Positions 8,190 through 16,739 of a DNA stretch of 64,000 nt are shown piece by piece. The stretch lies in contig DALYEZ010000003.1 of NCBI GenBank assembly GCA_031972295.1, positions 3,416 to 67,415 on the forward strand, written 5' to 3'. The first letter of the stretch is position 1, and each line of letters starts with the position of its first letter. The position numbers and the translations under genes were made by a program. Origin of the DNA: JALHNF01 sp031972295 (GTDB lineage Bacteria > Patescibacteriota > Minisyncoccia > Phycocordibacterales > UBA5272). Below the pieces are notes generated by a model. The model worked only from the letters and a program-made list of their open reading frames with translations. It ran no database searches and was not told the origin of the DNA.

Positions 8190-9170
8190 ATGATCGACGA
8201 ATTTAAGAAAAATTTTAAAACAGCATACCTTGCAGAGGAGTATGTGCGATTAGAAAAAGAAGAAAGTGAACTCGAAGCATTGCTCGCGAGTGATGTGTCT
8301 ATGGGAGAACTTGTGTCTGAAGAAAAAGCACGCACAGCTTCCCGTAAACAAGAACTTCTATCTCAAATGCAACAGATTGTTGATAAGGATAAAGAAGAGG
8401 AAGAGATTCCGAAAGTTATTATCATGGAAATTGCTGCCGGTGCAGGTGGAGACGAGTCGGCACTTTTTGCGCTTGATCTAACAACCATGTATACAGGCTT
8501 TGCGGAGACGAAAGGGTGGACCACGAACATTGTTGACAGTTCACTTTCGGACAATGGGGGTTACAAAGATGTGTCGATTGAAATCAAAGGAAAAGACGCG
8601 TATGAGTATTTACGTTATGAAACGGGAGTACATCGGGTACAGCGCGTGCCAGAAACAGAAAAAAACGGACGCGTACATACTTCAACAGTAACGGTCGCGA
8701 TTACTCCTGTGCGAGAAAAGTCAGTGCTCGTGGTTCCTCCTGGTGATATTGAAATGGAAACGTCGCGTTCAGGTGGCGCTGGTGGGCAAAACGTGAATAA
8801 AGTTGAAACTGCGGTGCGGCTCATTCACAAACCAACAGGTCTTGCGGTACGGTGTACTATTGAGCGAAGTCAGTTGAAGAACCGCGAACGAGCCATGCAA
8901 ATGCTCTTGGCGAAACTCGAACAACTTAAGGCAGAAGGTGAAGCAAAGAAATCCTCAGATGATAAGCGTGCTCAAGTGGGAACAGGAAGTCGATCGGAAA
9001 AAATTCGTACGTACAACTATCTCCAAGACCGCATTACAGATCATAGAATCAAGGAATCATGGCACTCATTGCCTCGGATTATGGAAGGGCAGGCGGGGCC
9101 TATTTTCGACGCACTTCGTGCTGCGGCTCAAAATGGAGGGGTTGGAAGTGCTGAAGAAAGTGATGAATAA
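8190..9170 (+). CDS. prfA: Peptide chain release factor 1
   Basis: 326 aa, about 35 residues shorter than the E. coli protein, with loss at the N-terminal domain. The catalytic GGQ is visible in SRSGGAGGQNVNKVETAVRL near residue 200. The codon-recognition tripeptide position reads P-E-T in HRVQRVPETEKNGRVHTS, matching the RF1 PxT pattern and not the RF2 SPF pattern. It therefore should read UAA and UAG. UGA stops exist in the window, so an RF2 is expected elsewhere. The gene is in the translation cluster with L31, S2 and EF-Ts. Confidence 0.95.
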   Translation: MIDEFKKNFKTAYLAEEYVRLEKEESELEALLASDVSMGELVSEEKARTASRKQELLSQMQQIVDKDKEEEEIPKVIIMEIAAGAGGDESALFALDLTTMYTGFAETKGWTTNIVDSSLSDNGGYKDVSIEIKGKDAYEYLRYETGVHRVQRVPETEKNGRVHTSTVTVAITPVREKSVLVVPPGDIEMETSRSGGAGGQNVNKVETAVRLIHKPTGLAVRCTIERSQLKNRERAMQMLLAKLEQLKAEGEAKKSSDDKRAQVGTGSRSEKIRTYNYLQDRITDHRIKESWHSLPRIMEGQAGPIFDALRAAAQNGGVGSAEESDE

Positions 9171-9250
9171 GGTCCTACAGACGGTCTAGAAGCTACCCAG
9201 AGGAGTCTTGAATTTTGACAAGATATCTGATACTATTGCCCAATAATTAT

Positions 9251-9949
9251 ATGAACACACAGGGAACTCTTATCGATGGAATGGTTGCAGCAGGGGCACA
9301 TTACGGCTATACCCGCACCCGACGACATCCTTCAATCCGACAGTTTTTGTATGCTACAAAAGATCGTAGTGACCTTATTGACCTCTCTAAGACTTCTACG
9401 CAACTTGAAACAGCGATTAAAGTAATGGCGGAAGCGATTCGTGGTGGTAAACAAATTCTTTTTTCTGGAAACAAGCCAGAGGCACAGCAAATCACAAAGG
9501 AGATCGCCCTTGCTCTTCGTATGCCATATGCAACAAACCGATGGATCGGTGGAACCCTTACAAACTTTGGAGAAATCAAGAAACGAATCGAGAAACTTCA
9601 AGATCTTTTAGATAAAAAAGAAAAGGGAGAGCTTTCTGTGTACACAAAGAAAGAGCGACTTCTTATTGACCGAAGTATTGAAAAAATGGATCAGAGTTTC
9701 GGAGGTCTTTCTGAAATGAAGCAGCTTCCAGCGGTACTTTTTGTTGTTGACTCACTTGCTGAAGATACGGCAGTAAAAGAAGCAAATTTCATGCACATTC
9801 CTGTTATCTCTATTTCGAACACCGACTGTAATGTGAACATGGTTGATTATCCTATTGTTGCAAACGACGCGTCACAAGCAAGTCTTAAGTTTTTCTTGAC
9901 TCATATCGAAAACGCACTTAAAGACGCACGTACACCTGAGGCGAAGTAA
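9251..9949 (+). CDS. rpsB: 30S ribosomal protein S2
   Basis: 232 aa. S2 signatures include LIDGMVAAGAHYGYTRTRRHPSIRQFLY, the NRWIGGTLTNF segment and PAVLFVVDSLAEDTAVKEANFMHIPVI. ATG at 9251 gives the normal S2 N-terminus; an upstream in-frame start at 9215 lies in the promoter area, where TTGACA (9215-9220) and TACTAT (9231-9236) are visible but not ideally spaced. S2 joins the small subunit late in assembly. tsf follows 23 bp downstream as in most bacteria, but with its own -10-like TATACT. Confidence 0.95.
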   Translation: MNTQGTLIDGMVAAGAHYGYTRTRRHPSIRQFLYATKDRSDLIDLSKTSTQLETAIKVMAEAIRGGKQILFSGNKPEAQQITKEIALALRMPYATNRWIGGTLTNFGEIKKRIEKLQDLLDKKEKGELSVYTKKERLLIDRSIEKMDQSFGGLSEMKQLPAVLFVVDSLAEDTAVKEANFMHIPVISISNTDCNVNMVDYPIVANDASQASLKFFLTHIENALKDARTPEAK

Positions 9950-9972
9950 TTTTTGCGGTATACTATATTCCT

Positions 9973-10512
9973 ATGACTATTTCTATTGAAGCAGTAAAAG
10001 AGCTCCGTGAAAAAACAGGTATTTCTATTGCAGAGTGTCGCAAAGCACTCGAGGAAACACAAGGAGATATGGATAAGGCACTCGGATTCCTCAAAGAACG
10101 AAGTGCTATTACTGCGGCCAAGAAGTCAGATCGAGAACTTGGAAGTCATGCTGTAGCTGCATATATTCACCCAACAGGTGGTATGGGTGTACTTGTTGAC
10201 TTGATGTGCGAGACAGATTTTGTATCTCAGAATGAAGAGATTAAGGCTCTTGCCAAAGATATTGCTATGCAGGTCGCTTCAATGAATCCGCTTGTTATTA
10301 AACGGGAAGATATCACGGAAGATATGATGGCAACACTCAAGGCTGAACTTGAAGAAGGTGCTGATATCGAAACAAAAATAAAAGAAGTTACGCTTTTTGA
10401 GCAACCTTTTATCAAGAATCCTGAAATGACCGTTCAAAATCTTGTTGCGCAAGCAATTCAAAAATTTGGAGAGAACGTTGTGGTAGCGCACATGACTCGC
10501 TTTGGTAACTAG
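9973..10512 (+). CDS. tsf: Elongation factor Ts, short form
   Basis: 179 aa versus about 283 in E. coli. The N-terminal UBA-like domain (IEAVKELREKTGISIAECRKALEETQGDMDKALGFLKE) and the TDFV motif in LMCETDFVSQNEEI, which contacts EF-Tu, are present. The dimerisation core is reduced, as in several small bacterial lineages. It recycles EF-Tu-GDP. TATACT lies eight nt before ATG, so the message may start at the AUG even though rpsB is just upstream. A small hairpin (GACTCGC/GCGAGTC, 10494-10518) spans its stop codon. Confidence 0.94.
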   Translation: MTISIEAVKELREKTGISIAECRKALEETQGDMDKALGFLKERSAITAAKKSDRELGSHAVAAYIHPTGGMGVLVDLMCETDFVSQNEEIKALAKDIAMQVASMNPLVIKREDITEDMMATLKAELEEGADIETKIKEVTLFEQPFIKNPEMTVQNLVAQAIQKFGENVVVAHMTRFGN

Positions 10513-10530
10513 CGAGTCGGTCAACACAAT

Positions 10531-10920
10531 ATGCTTCCATATATTTTTATTGGGTGTGGCATAATGGTATTGGTTACTTTATCTGTAGCGTTGACTCGAC
10601 GTGCGAAAGTAGTTGAGACGGGTATTGTAGATGAGTTATACGGTGAATATGGAGGCTTAGGAGAAGTCTATATGTATCTGTACTCAATATACAGAAACAT
10701 TCTACGAACGGCAGGGGCACTTAAAAAACTTGCATTTCAGTATATTTTCCATATACTAGTTCGAGTGCTCTATTACGTAAAGGATTTTGCAAATGGCGCA
10801 TATGCATTTGCTCGAAATCAGTTCGTAAAAAATGCGGTAAAAAGCAAGGTTTCAGTTTCGTTTTTCTGGACTCATTTAAAAGAGTATAAAAAACAAATTG
10901 AGAAAGAACAAAAAGAATAG
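10531..10920 (+). CDS. Small membrane-anchored protein of unknown function
   Basis: 129 aa, no family recognised. An N-terminal hydrophobic segment (YIFIGCGIMVLVTLSVAL, residues ~3-21) is followed by a mostly amphipathic or aromatic region (YMYLYSIYRNILRTAG, YIFHILVRVLYYVKDF) and a basic, lysine-rich C-terminus. It probably sits at the inner membrane with the tail in the cytoplasm. It starts 18 bp after tsf and lies just before tRNA-Thr, so it could be cotranscribed with tsf. Confidence 0.7.
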   Translation: MLPYIFIGCGIMVLVTLSVALTRRAKVVETGIVDELYGEYGGLGEVYMYLYSIYRNILRTAGALKKLAFQYIFHILVRVLYYVKDFANGAYAFARNQFVKNAVKSKVSVSFFWTHLKEYKKQIEKEQKE

Positions 10921-10924
10921 AATT

Positions 10925-10997
10925 GCCGCTTTAGCTCAGTTGGTAGAGCAACGGTTTTGTAAACCGTAGGTCGTCAGTTCGAATCTGACAAGCGGCT
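10925..10997 (+). tRNA. tRNA-Thr (UGU)
   Basis: Acceptor GCCGCTT / AAGCGGC, D arm with AGTTGGTAGA, anticodon loop TTTGTAA giving anticodon TGT, and T loop TTCGAAT all fold normally. The 3' CCA is not encoded (bases after the discriminator are CTA). Confidence 0.95.
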
Positions 10998-11003
10998 CTA
11001 GAA

Positions 11004-11039
11004 AAAAGAAAAACACTTCCATGGAAGTGTTTTTCTTTT
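11004..11039. terminator. Perfect palindromic bidirectional terminator
   Basis: A 36-bp perfect palindrome: A-rich left arm 11004-11021 and its exact complement 11022-11039 with no formal loop. It serves tRNA-Thr on the plus strand and the convergent thioredoxin-fold gene on the minus strand. Confidence 0.85.
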
Positions 11040-11056
11040 AAATAACCCTGATGTCT

Positions 11057-11731
11057 TTACTTCTTTTTTGGCGTGCTTGTAGCTGAGGTCGACGTTGCGC
11101 GGAGTGATTGCGGAAGGAATGAATTGAGTTCTTCTAGAGATTTGAATCCGTAATATGACTTACCTTGAAGCACAAGAGCAGGAAGGGTATTTTCTACCTT
11201 GTAGACGCTTAAAAGTGTTTTGATAGCAGAGAGATCAAGCTCGGCGTCAAATGAGTACACACGAAGGTCAGGATAGTTTTTACGTACTTCGGTGAGGACA
11301 TACCCTTGATTTTCACAGGTAGGGCAATTCTCTTTATTTCCGTACAGGTAAATAAGAAAGACCGTCTTTTTGCCACAGGTTTCAGAGAGGCGTTTACTTA
11401 AGAGATAGTCTTTAATTTGGAGAAGTGAATAATACTGTTTGAGGTAGAGTGTCTCGCTGTCTGCAAGGCCTCGTTCACTTTCAAGGCGAGTGAGCTTGTC
11501 GCCAAGTGCGCCGATCTCACCAGAGAGAATAGAATTGTCCACGTCACTACATTGTACTTCACGAAGAAGATCAAATTGTGTTTCTGATGAAAGAATGTCG
11601 AGTGCGATACGTTGTTCGATTGATTTGATGTTCTCGGACTTCTTGTTGCTTAAATAATCAGAAAGCAGAAACGCACCTCCAAAGATGCTTACAGTAATAA
11701 TGAATGAAAGAATGTATTTTGAAAATTGCAT
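11057..11731 (-). CDS. Membrane-anchored thioredoxin-fold protein
   Basis: 224 aa. One N-terminal TM or signal anchor (YILSFIITVSIFGGAFLLSDYL), a helical linker of about 90 residues, then a thioredoxin-like domain with the CxxC active site in GNKENCPTCENQGY near residue 140. A cis-Pro candidate occurs in VENTLPALVLQGKSYYG. The C-terminus is Ser/Thr and Lys rich. Likely a thiol-disulfide oxidoreductase facing the outside of the cytoplasmic membrane, useful for the Cys-containing secreted proteins nearby. It lies 15 bp downstream of the GT2 gene on the same strand and may be cotranscribed with it. Confidence 0.8.
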   Translation of the reverse strand: MQFSKYILSFIITVSIFGGAFLLSDYLSNKKSENIKSIEQRIALDILSSETQFDLLREVQCSDVDNSILSGEIGALGDKLTRLESERGLADSETLYLKQYYSLLQIKDYLLSKRLSETCGKKTVFLIYLYGNKENCPTCENQGYVLTEVRKNYPDLRVYSFDAELDLSAIKTLLSVYKVENTLPALVLQGKSYYGFKSLEELNSFLPQSLRATSTSATSTPKKK

Positions 11732-11746
11732 GATTGTAATGTTGCT

Positions 11747-12979
11747 TTATCTCCAACTATTATGCTTTCCACGCAAAAGGTCAATACCTGCGCGCCAAAG
11801 CCAAAACGGAGCAAGGATTGGATAGACCACAAAGAACGAAACAAGCTCTAAAAGTGAGCCTCGTTCGCGGGTCATACGGATACCAAAGCTAATGAGTGTA
11901 AGGGTAATGACAAAGAGTAGTACCGCTAGAAGTGAGAGAGTGCTTGTGTCTATGTAAAACCAGTCAAAATTAAAGTTAGGTGGCGTGATTCCTGTCGCAC
12001 TTACTTTTCCAATTTTCTCTCCAACCCATTGGCTAAAATGTATAACTGAGTACATGCTTATAAAAAGCGCAATGAAGTAGTAGACAACTGCCATTGGGAG
12101 GATGAGCATACCAAGGTGTCCATACTGAACTCTAAAAAAAAGTTCACGATAGTCTATGAGGTTGAGAAGGTTTCCTTGCACCCAACGAAGTCGTTGACGG
12201 AATAGTCTGTATGGTGTTGCAGGAGTTGTGGTGTAGACAAACGCACGTGGTGCATTACCAATTTTGTAGCCATGCTTATGCATGCGAAGGGCAATTTCAA
12301 AATCTTCGGTATTGTAGGCCTTTTTGTAAAGCCCTAGATCTTCGAACACTTTTCTTCGGAATATAGAGAATGGTCCAGGAGTCACCTGAATAGCGCTTAA
12401 ATCACCAAATATACGCTTAAGGAGGGCGCCAACGGTGTATTCAATCTTTTGTGCTCGTTGTATGAAAGTCTTTGGGGACTTCACAATCATACACGGAGTC
12501 ACTGCCATCATATCGGGATTTTGAAACACTTGAATTATTTCTTGAAGTGCGTTTTTGTCTACAAATGAGTCGGCATCAAGACAGCCAACGAGCTCTGCTG
12601 TTGTTTGGTTGATACCAAAATTTACAGCAGTATGTTTGCCACCATTTTCTTTGCTGAATATTTTTATTTGAGGTTCGTGCTCAAACTCTTGGGCGATTGA
12701 GAGGGTATTGTCGGTACTGCCATCATCTATGACGAGAATTTCAAGTTTGTCTTTCGGGTAGTTGAGGGCGAGGAGGCTTTCAATGGTTCCACGAAGTGTT
12801 CGCTCTTCATTCCATACTGGTACGATGATACAGACTGAAAAAAGTGTCGGACCACCTTTTTTTACTTTTGTGAGTTTGTTCTCTTTTTTCTCAAAAAAGG
12901 TAATCAAAAGAAACACCTGAAAAAAGAGGGAAATGAAGATAATCCCGAGAATAATGACTTCCGGCGCACCTGAAAACAT
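11747..12979 (-). CDS. Processive GT2 glycosyltransferase, membrane protein
   Basis: 410 aa. An N-terminal TM segment, then a GT2 catalytic domain: VPVWNEERTLRGTIESLLALNYP, the DDGS nucleotide site, LDADS (DxD), EDFEIALRM acid and the QxxRW motif (RQRLRWVQGN), followed by three or four C-terminal TM segments. This architecture is that of BcsA/PgaC/NodC-type synthases, which polymerise and extrude beta-linked polysaccharide. No PilZ domain is visible. The -10 hexamer TATAGT is seven nt before ATG, so it is probably leaderless. Substrate not readable; poly-GlcNAc-like or hyaluronan-like products are possible. Confidence 0.9.
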   Translation of the reverse strand: MFSGAPEVIILGIIFISLFFQVFLLITFFEKKENKLTKVKKGGPTLFSVCIIVPVWNEERTLRGTIESLLALNYPKDKLEILVIDDGSTDNTLSIAQEFEHEPQIKIFSKENGGKHTAVNFGINQTTAELVGCLDADSFVDKNALQEIIQVFQNPDMMAVTPCMIVKSPKTFIQRAQKIEYTVGALLKRIFGDLSAIQVTPGPFSIFRRKVFEDLGLYKKAYNTEDFEIALRMHKHGYKIGNAPRAFVYTTTPATPYRLFRQRLRWVQGNLLNLIDYRELFFRVQYGHLGMLILPMAVVYYFIALFISMYSVIHFSQWVGEKIGKVSATGITPPNFNFDWFYIDTSTLSLLAVLLFVITLTLISFGIRMTRERGSLLELVSFFVVYPILAPFWLWRAGIDLLRGKHNSWR

Positions 12980-13021
12980 GTAGGGAACTATAGCATAATT
13001 TTGACATTTTTCAATTTTATG

Positions 13022-13050
13022 TTGACTTTGAATTATTTGTGTAGTACGAA
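13022..13050 (+). promoter_or_regulatory. Sigma70-like promoter with shared TACGAATGTA -10 block
   Basis: TTGACT (13022-13027), 17-bp spacer, TACGAA (13045-13050) continuing as TGTA. The same arrangement occurs before the genes at 17654 and 56859 (both minus strand). Confidence 0.7.
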
Positions 13051-13084
13051 TGTATTACCACCCGTAAGGGTTCTAAGGAGAAGG

Positions 13085-13279
13085 ATGGTGAAGAATACTT
13101 TTGGGGTGTTCCAGAATCAAAAAGGTGAATGGGTCCAATGGATTCATCTCCAGGAAGGATTCTTTCCTAATGAACATGGTTGGGTTAATCAAGCTATGGC
13201 TGGTCAGCCGTGTTGTTGGCACAAACTGATTAGCTTACCGATTTTGTCGGTCACTGATTGCTCGCACCCTCGTGTGTGA
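13085..13279 (+). CDS. Small orphan protein with promoter, Shine-Dalgarno and terminator
   Basis: 64 aa, no family recognised. The start is set by AAGGAGAAGG directly before ATG at 13085 and by a sigma70-like promoter 35 bp upstream. The product is Trp/Gly rich in its first half (GEWVQWIHLQEGFFPNEHGW) with a CC pair and a later Cys, and no TM segment. A small CCC-GTAA-GGG hairpin lies in the leader. A perfect terminator at 13288-13315 makes it a stand-alone unit. Base use and expression signals differ from neighbouring housekeeping genes, which resemble leaderless genes. Function unknown; it could also be a structured RNA with a fortuitous ORF. Confidence 0.6.
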   Translation: MVKNTFGVFQNQKGEWVQWIHLQEGFFPNEHGWVNQAMAGQPCCWHKLISLPILSVTDCSHPRV

Positions 13280-13287
13280 AAGCAGAT

Positions 13288-13315
13288 GCCGGTACGCTAT
13301 GCGTGCCGGCTTTTA
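13288..13315 (+). terminator. Terminator of the small orphan gene
   Basis: GCCGGTACGC (13288-13297) pairs with GCGTGCCGGC (13301-13310), loop TAT, then a T run. Confidence 0.85.
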
Positions 13316-13349
13316 TATTCAAAACTTTTCTGTATGTTAGTATAGAAAA

Positions 13350-14084
13350 ATGGAACAAAAAGGGCATTTACACCCACTTTCAATACTGATAAACGACATT
13401 ACGCAAGCAGGGGTGAAGCTCGGCTTTGATGTTGTCGATGGTCCGGAACTCGAACAGGAGAAATATAATTTTGACATGCTCAACATCCCTTCATGGCATC
13501 CAGCGCGGGACATGTGGGATACGTTTTGGGTAAAAACGCTTGCAGAAAAAGGAAGGAGGGTAATGCGCACCCACACCTCATCTGTTCAGCCGCGATATAT
13601 GGAATCCCACACTCCACCATTTGCCGTGCTTGTGCCGGGTAAAGTTTTTCGATACGAACCAACGGATGCAACCCACGAAGCGCAATTTTTTCAGATAGAA
13701 GGATTTATGGTTGGTAAAGATGTTTCTGTTGCCACGATGAAATCTTTTTTCGCGAAGTTTTTCAGTGAGCTTTTTAAGAAAGAAATTAAAGTGCGTATGC
13801 GTCCGAGCTACTTTCCGTTTGTTGAGCCTGCGGTTGAAATTGATATGAGTTGTTTCAAGTGCGGAGGAAGTGGCTGTAATACGTGTAAACATACAGGTTG
13901 GATAGAAATTATGGGAGCAGGCATGATTCATCCAAAGGTACTTGAAGTATGTGGTATTAATCCTGAAGAGTGGCAAGGATTTGCCTTTGGCGGCGGTATC
14001 GACAGAATCGCTATGATGAAATATGGCATTGATGATGTGCGGCATTTGTATAACGGCGATGTGCGTGTGTCAGCGCAATTTTAA
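13350..14084 (+). CDS. pheS: Phenylalanyl-tRNA synthetase alpha subunit, minimal form
   Basis: 244 aa versus about 330-350 normally. The N-terminal coiled coil that contacts tRNA-Phe is missing and the protein starts at the class II catalytic core (HPLSILINDITQAGVKLGFDVVDGPELE). Motif 2 is visible (HTSSVQPRYM, GKVFRYEPTDATHEAQFFQIEG), as is motif 3 near the end (FGGGIDRIAMMKYGIDDVR). A CFKCGGSGCNTCK zinc-knuckle-like insertion, also found in Firmicutes PheS, is present. Start supported by an AGTATAG hexamer a few nt before ATG. pheT follows after 3 bp; the two subunits form an alpha2beta2 enzyme charging tRNA-Phe. Confidence 0.94.
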   Translation: MEQKGHLHPLSILINDITQAGVKLGFDVVDGPELEQEKYNFDMLNIPSWHPARDMWDTFWVKTLAEKGRRVMRTHTSSVQPRYMESHTPPFAVLVPGKVFRYEPTDATHEAQFFQIEGFMVGKDVSVATMKSFFAKFFSELFKKEIKVRMRPSYFPFVEPAVEIDMSCFKCGGSGCNTCKHTGWIEIMGAGMIHPKVLEVCGINPEEWQGFAFGGGIDRIAMMKYGIDDVRHLYNGDVRVSAQF

Positions 14085-14087
14085 AAT

Positions 14088-16007
14088 ATGAAAGTCTATA
14101 CAGAAGTTTTAAAACAATTCATTTCTGATTTACCTGATACGGAAGTTTTAAAGTCAGTGCTTACCAATCATGCATTTGAAGTTGAGGAGGTTATCAAAAA
14201 AGAAAAAGGTGACGTTATTGATTTAAAAGTACTTCCTGATCGTGCACATGACACACTTTCTCATCGAGGTGTGGCGCGTGAGATAGCAACGCATACAGGT
14301 AAAGCGTTTAACGAAGTTGTAACACAAGTACTTGCTCCAACTGCTGGAATTTCTCCTGTATCTATGCGAATAGAGAGTGAGCTTTGTCATCGGTACATGG
14401 CTCTTCGGATAGAAAATGTGTCTATTGCTAAATCTCCAGCGTGGCTTTCTGAAACACTCGGTGCTCTTGACCAAAAAAGTATCAACACATTGGTTGATCT
14501 TACTAACTACGTACTTCTTGAACTTGGACAACCGCTACATGTATTCGATGCGGATAAAATAAGGGGTGCAATTACGGTGCGTACAGCACGTGCAGGGGAA
14601 ACAATGACAACGCTCGACAATAAAGAACTCACTCTTACTGAAGAAATGTTGGTGATTGCTGATGATGAGGCTGTGCTCGCACTTGCGGGAATTAAAGGTG
14701 GGAAAAAAGCAGAAGTCGACGCAAATACAAAATCTATTATTCTTGAATGTGCAAATTTTGATTCTATTTCTGTGCGCAAAACAGCTTTTAAGGTTGGCAT
14801 TCGTACTGATGCTTCAAAACGATTTGAAAATAATTATCCAGCTGCATGGGGAGAGCAAGCGTTTTTACGATATGTCTATTTGTTACAGAAAGAGCAACCT
14901 ACTATTTCGTATGGAGAAGTCACTGATGTATATCCAAATCCAAAAATACCATTTCTCGCAATGGTAACAACTAAACGAACAAACGAGTGGCTCGGCACAC
15001 AGCTTTCTTCAGGTGATATTTCTACAATACTCACGAAACTTCATTTGGAACATGTACAAAAAAAGGACGGCGTTTTTGAAGTAACATGTAACGACAATTT
15101 ATTTAATATCCGAAGCATTGATGATCAAAAGTACGCTTCATATCAAATCATCGGGCACATTGGACGAGTGCTTGGCTATGATGCGGGCATACAGGAAAAA
15201 GAATATGCACCGATCAAGATGCAAGGACAAGTGGTGCCATATATTGCCGAGACTGACAGAATACGAAACGAACTTGTGGTACGTGGATTTGTGGAGGTGC
15301 GCACCTACCATTTTCAAAATGAAGGTGAAGAGGAGCTTGAAAATCCAATCGCAAATGATAAAAAGTTCATTCGTTCGAGTTTGTATTTAGGAATGAGTGA
15401 AGCACTTGCAAAAGCCGCCTACAACGCGCCGCTTCTTGGACGAAATGATATTTTTATTTTTGAAATAGGAACCGTTGTCACTAAAGAAAAAGGAGAAATA
15501 ATTCATTTGGCCCTGTCTGGATTCAAACAAAATCAAAAGAAACAAAAGGTGATTGATGTTCTCAAACAAACCTTAAGTGAAATCGGTCTCAGTGGGAATG
15601 TGGTAAAAGAAACAGACAGTTATTTAGAAGTAGTAATTTCTTCCCACAACGAACTTTTTGAAGTAGAAAAAGATGTTGTGTTGCTCACGCATGAATCACA
15701 GTATGTAAATTGGAAACCACTTTCTGTGTACCCATTCATGACTCGCGACATTGCATTTTTTGTTTCGGAAGAGGCAAAGCAAAAAGATTTACAAGAGATC
15801 TTTCTTTTATGGGCAGGAGCACTTTGTGTACGAGTAGATATGTTTGATGAGTTTGAAAAAACACTCGAGGATGGCACTAAAAAACTTTCTCAGGCTTACC
15901 GACTTGTGTTCCAGTCACAAGAAAAAACACTGACTGATGAAGAGGTGAATGTGTGTATGCAGGATGTTGAAAAGGAAATTAAAGCTCTTGGGTGTGAGGT
16001 TCGTTAA
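14088..16007 (+). CDS. pheT: Phenylalanyl-tRNA synthetase beta subunit, short form
   Basis: 639 aa versus about 790. The N-terminal B1 region (MKVYTEVLKQFISDLPD) runs straight into the NRADxLSHRGVARE-like segment (LPDRAHDTLSHRGVAREIA), so the OB-fold tRNA-binding domain B2 is deleted. The B3/B4 editing region (QKSINTLVDLTNYVLLELGQPLHVFDADKI), B5 domain and the C-terminal FDX-ACB anticodon-binding domain (SVYPFMTRDIAFFV...) are retained. Cotranscribed with pheS. The same trimming pattern is seen in thrS and valS in this window. Confidence 0.93.
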   Translation: MKVYTEVLKQFISDLPDTEVLKSVLTNHAFEVEEVIKKEKGDVIDLKVLPDRAHDTLSHRGVAREIATHTGKAFNEVVTQVLAPTAGISPVSMRIESELCHRYMALRIENVSIAKSPAWLSETLGALDQKSINTLVDLTNYVLLELGQPLHVFDADKIRGAITVRTARAGETMTTLDNKELTLTEEMLVIADDEAVLALAGIKGGKKAEVDANTKSIILECANFDSISVRKTAFKVGIRTDASKRFENNYPAAWGEQAFLRYVYLLQKEQPTISYGEVTDVYPNPKIPFLAMVTTKRTNEWLGTQLSSGDISTILTKLHLEHVQKKDGVFEVTCNDNLFNIRSIDDQKYASYQIIGHIGRVLGYDAGIQEKEYAPIKMQGQVVPYIAETDRIRNELVVRGFVEVRTYHFQNEGEEELENPIANDKKFIRSSLYLGMSEALAKAAYNAPLLGRNDIFIFEIGTVVTKEKGEIIHLALSGFKQNQKKQKVIDVLKQTLSEIGLSGNVVKETDSYLEVVISSHNELFEVEKDVVLLTHESQYVNWKPLSVYPFMTRDIAFFVSEEAKQKDLQEIFLLWAGALCVRVDMFDEFEKTLEDGTKKLSQAYRLVFQSQEKTLTDEEVNVCMQDVEKEIKALGCEVR

Positions 16008-16020
16008 TACTCACTAACGC

Positions 16021-16695
16021 ATGAAACTAGTTATTTTAGCAGCAGGAAAGGGAACACGAATGGGGGAACTCACAAAAGATACCCCGAAGCCAATGCTTAA
16101 AGTTCTTGGTAAAAATTTAATAGAACACAAGCTTGATGCAACACCGCTTGAACAGATTTCAGAAATTGTTCTTGTTGTGGGATATTTGCAACACGTTATT
16201 CGGGATTATTTTGGAACAGAATATAAGGGTGTTCCGATTACATATATCGAAGATACGATACAAGGAACTGGGAAAGCCGTATGGAATGCGAAAGATGTAC
16301 TCAACGAACCTTTTCTAGTCATGATGGGAGATGATATGTATCATCCTGATGATGTTGCAATGATTTTAAGAACAAAGGGTGGTATTTTACTTGATCGCGT
16401 AAAAAAAGAAACAAAAAGCGGAAAAGTGATTATTCAAGATCATAAGATAGTTGATGTTATTGAGGGTGAGCTTATACAACCAGGCGAACCTATTAACGCG
16501 GCTTTTTATCATCTTACTCCAGAGATTCTTTCTTTTGATTTAGTAAAAACGCAAGATAAAGATGAATGGGGATTGCCACAGACATTGCTTGCGTATAAAG
16601 ATGTGTTTCCTCTCACACCTGTGTATGCAACCCGTTGGATTCAAATTACTGCTCCAGAGGATATAGAAAAAGCAGAGAGTGAATTAGGGAAATAA
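16021..16695 (+). CDS. Sugar-1-phosphate nucleotidyltransferase
   Basis: 224 aa. N-terminal NTP_transferase signature LAAGKGTRMGELTKDTPKPMLKVLGKNLIEHKL (nucleotide and metal binding), then a GTGKAVWNA segment and MMGDDMY (metal-binding Asp). There is no left-handed beta-helix domain, so it is a stand-alone uridylyl/guanylyl/thymidylyl transferase of the RmlA/COG1208 type that makes NDP-sugars for the glycosyltransferases in the window. It starts 14 bp after pheT and is probably cotranscribed, an odd pairing. A terminator follows at once. Confidence 0.88.
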   Translation: MKLVILAAGKGTRMGELTKDTPKPMLKVLGKNLIEHKLDATPLEQISEIVLVVGYLQHVIRDYFGTEYKGVPITYIEDTIQGTGKAVWNAKDVLNEPFLVMMGDDMYHPDDVAMILRTKGGILLDRVKKETKSGKVIIQDHKIVDVIEGELIQPGEPINAAFYHLTPEILSFDLVKTQDKDEWGLPQTLLAYKDVFPLTPVYATRWIQITAPEDIEKAESELGK

Positions 16696-16700
16696 AAACA

Positions 16701-16726
16701 GGCGGGACACTTGGTCCCGCCTTTCC
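16701..16726 (+). terminator. Terminator after the nucleotidyltransferase
   Basis: GGCGGGAC (16701-16708) pairs with GTCCCGCC (16714-16721), followed by T-rich sequence. It separates this unit from the convergent gene at 16740. Confidence 0.85.
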
Positions 16727-16739
16727 GTTTTTGTAGCCA

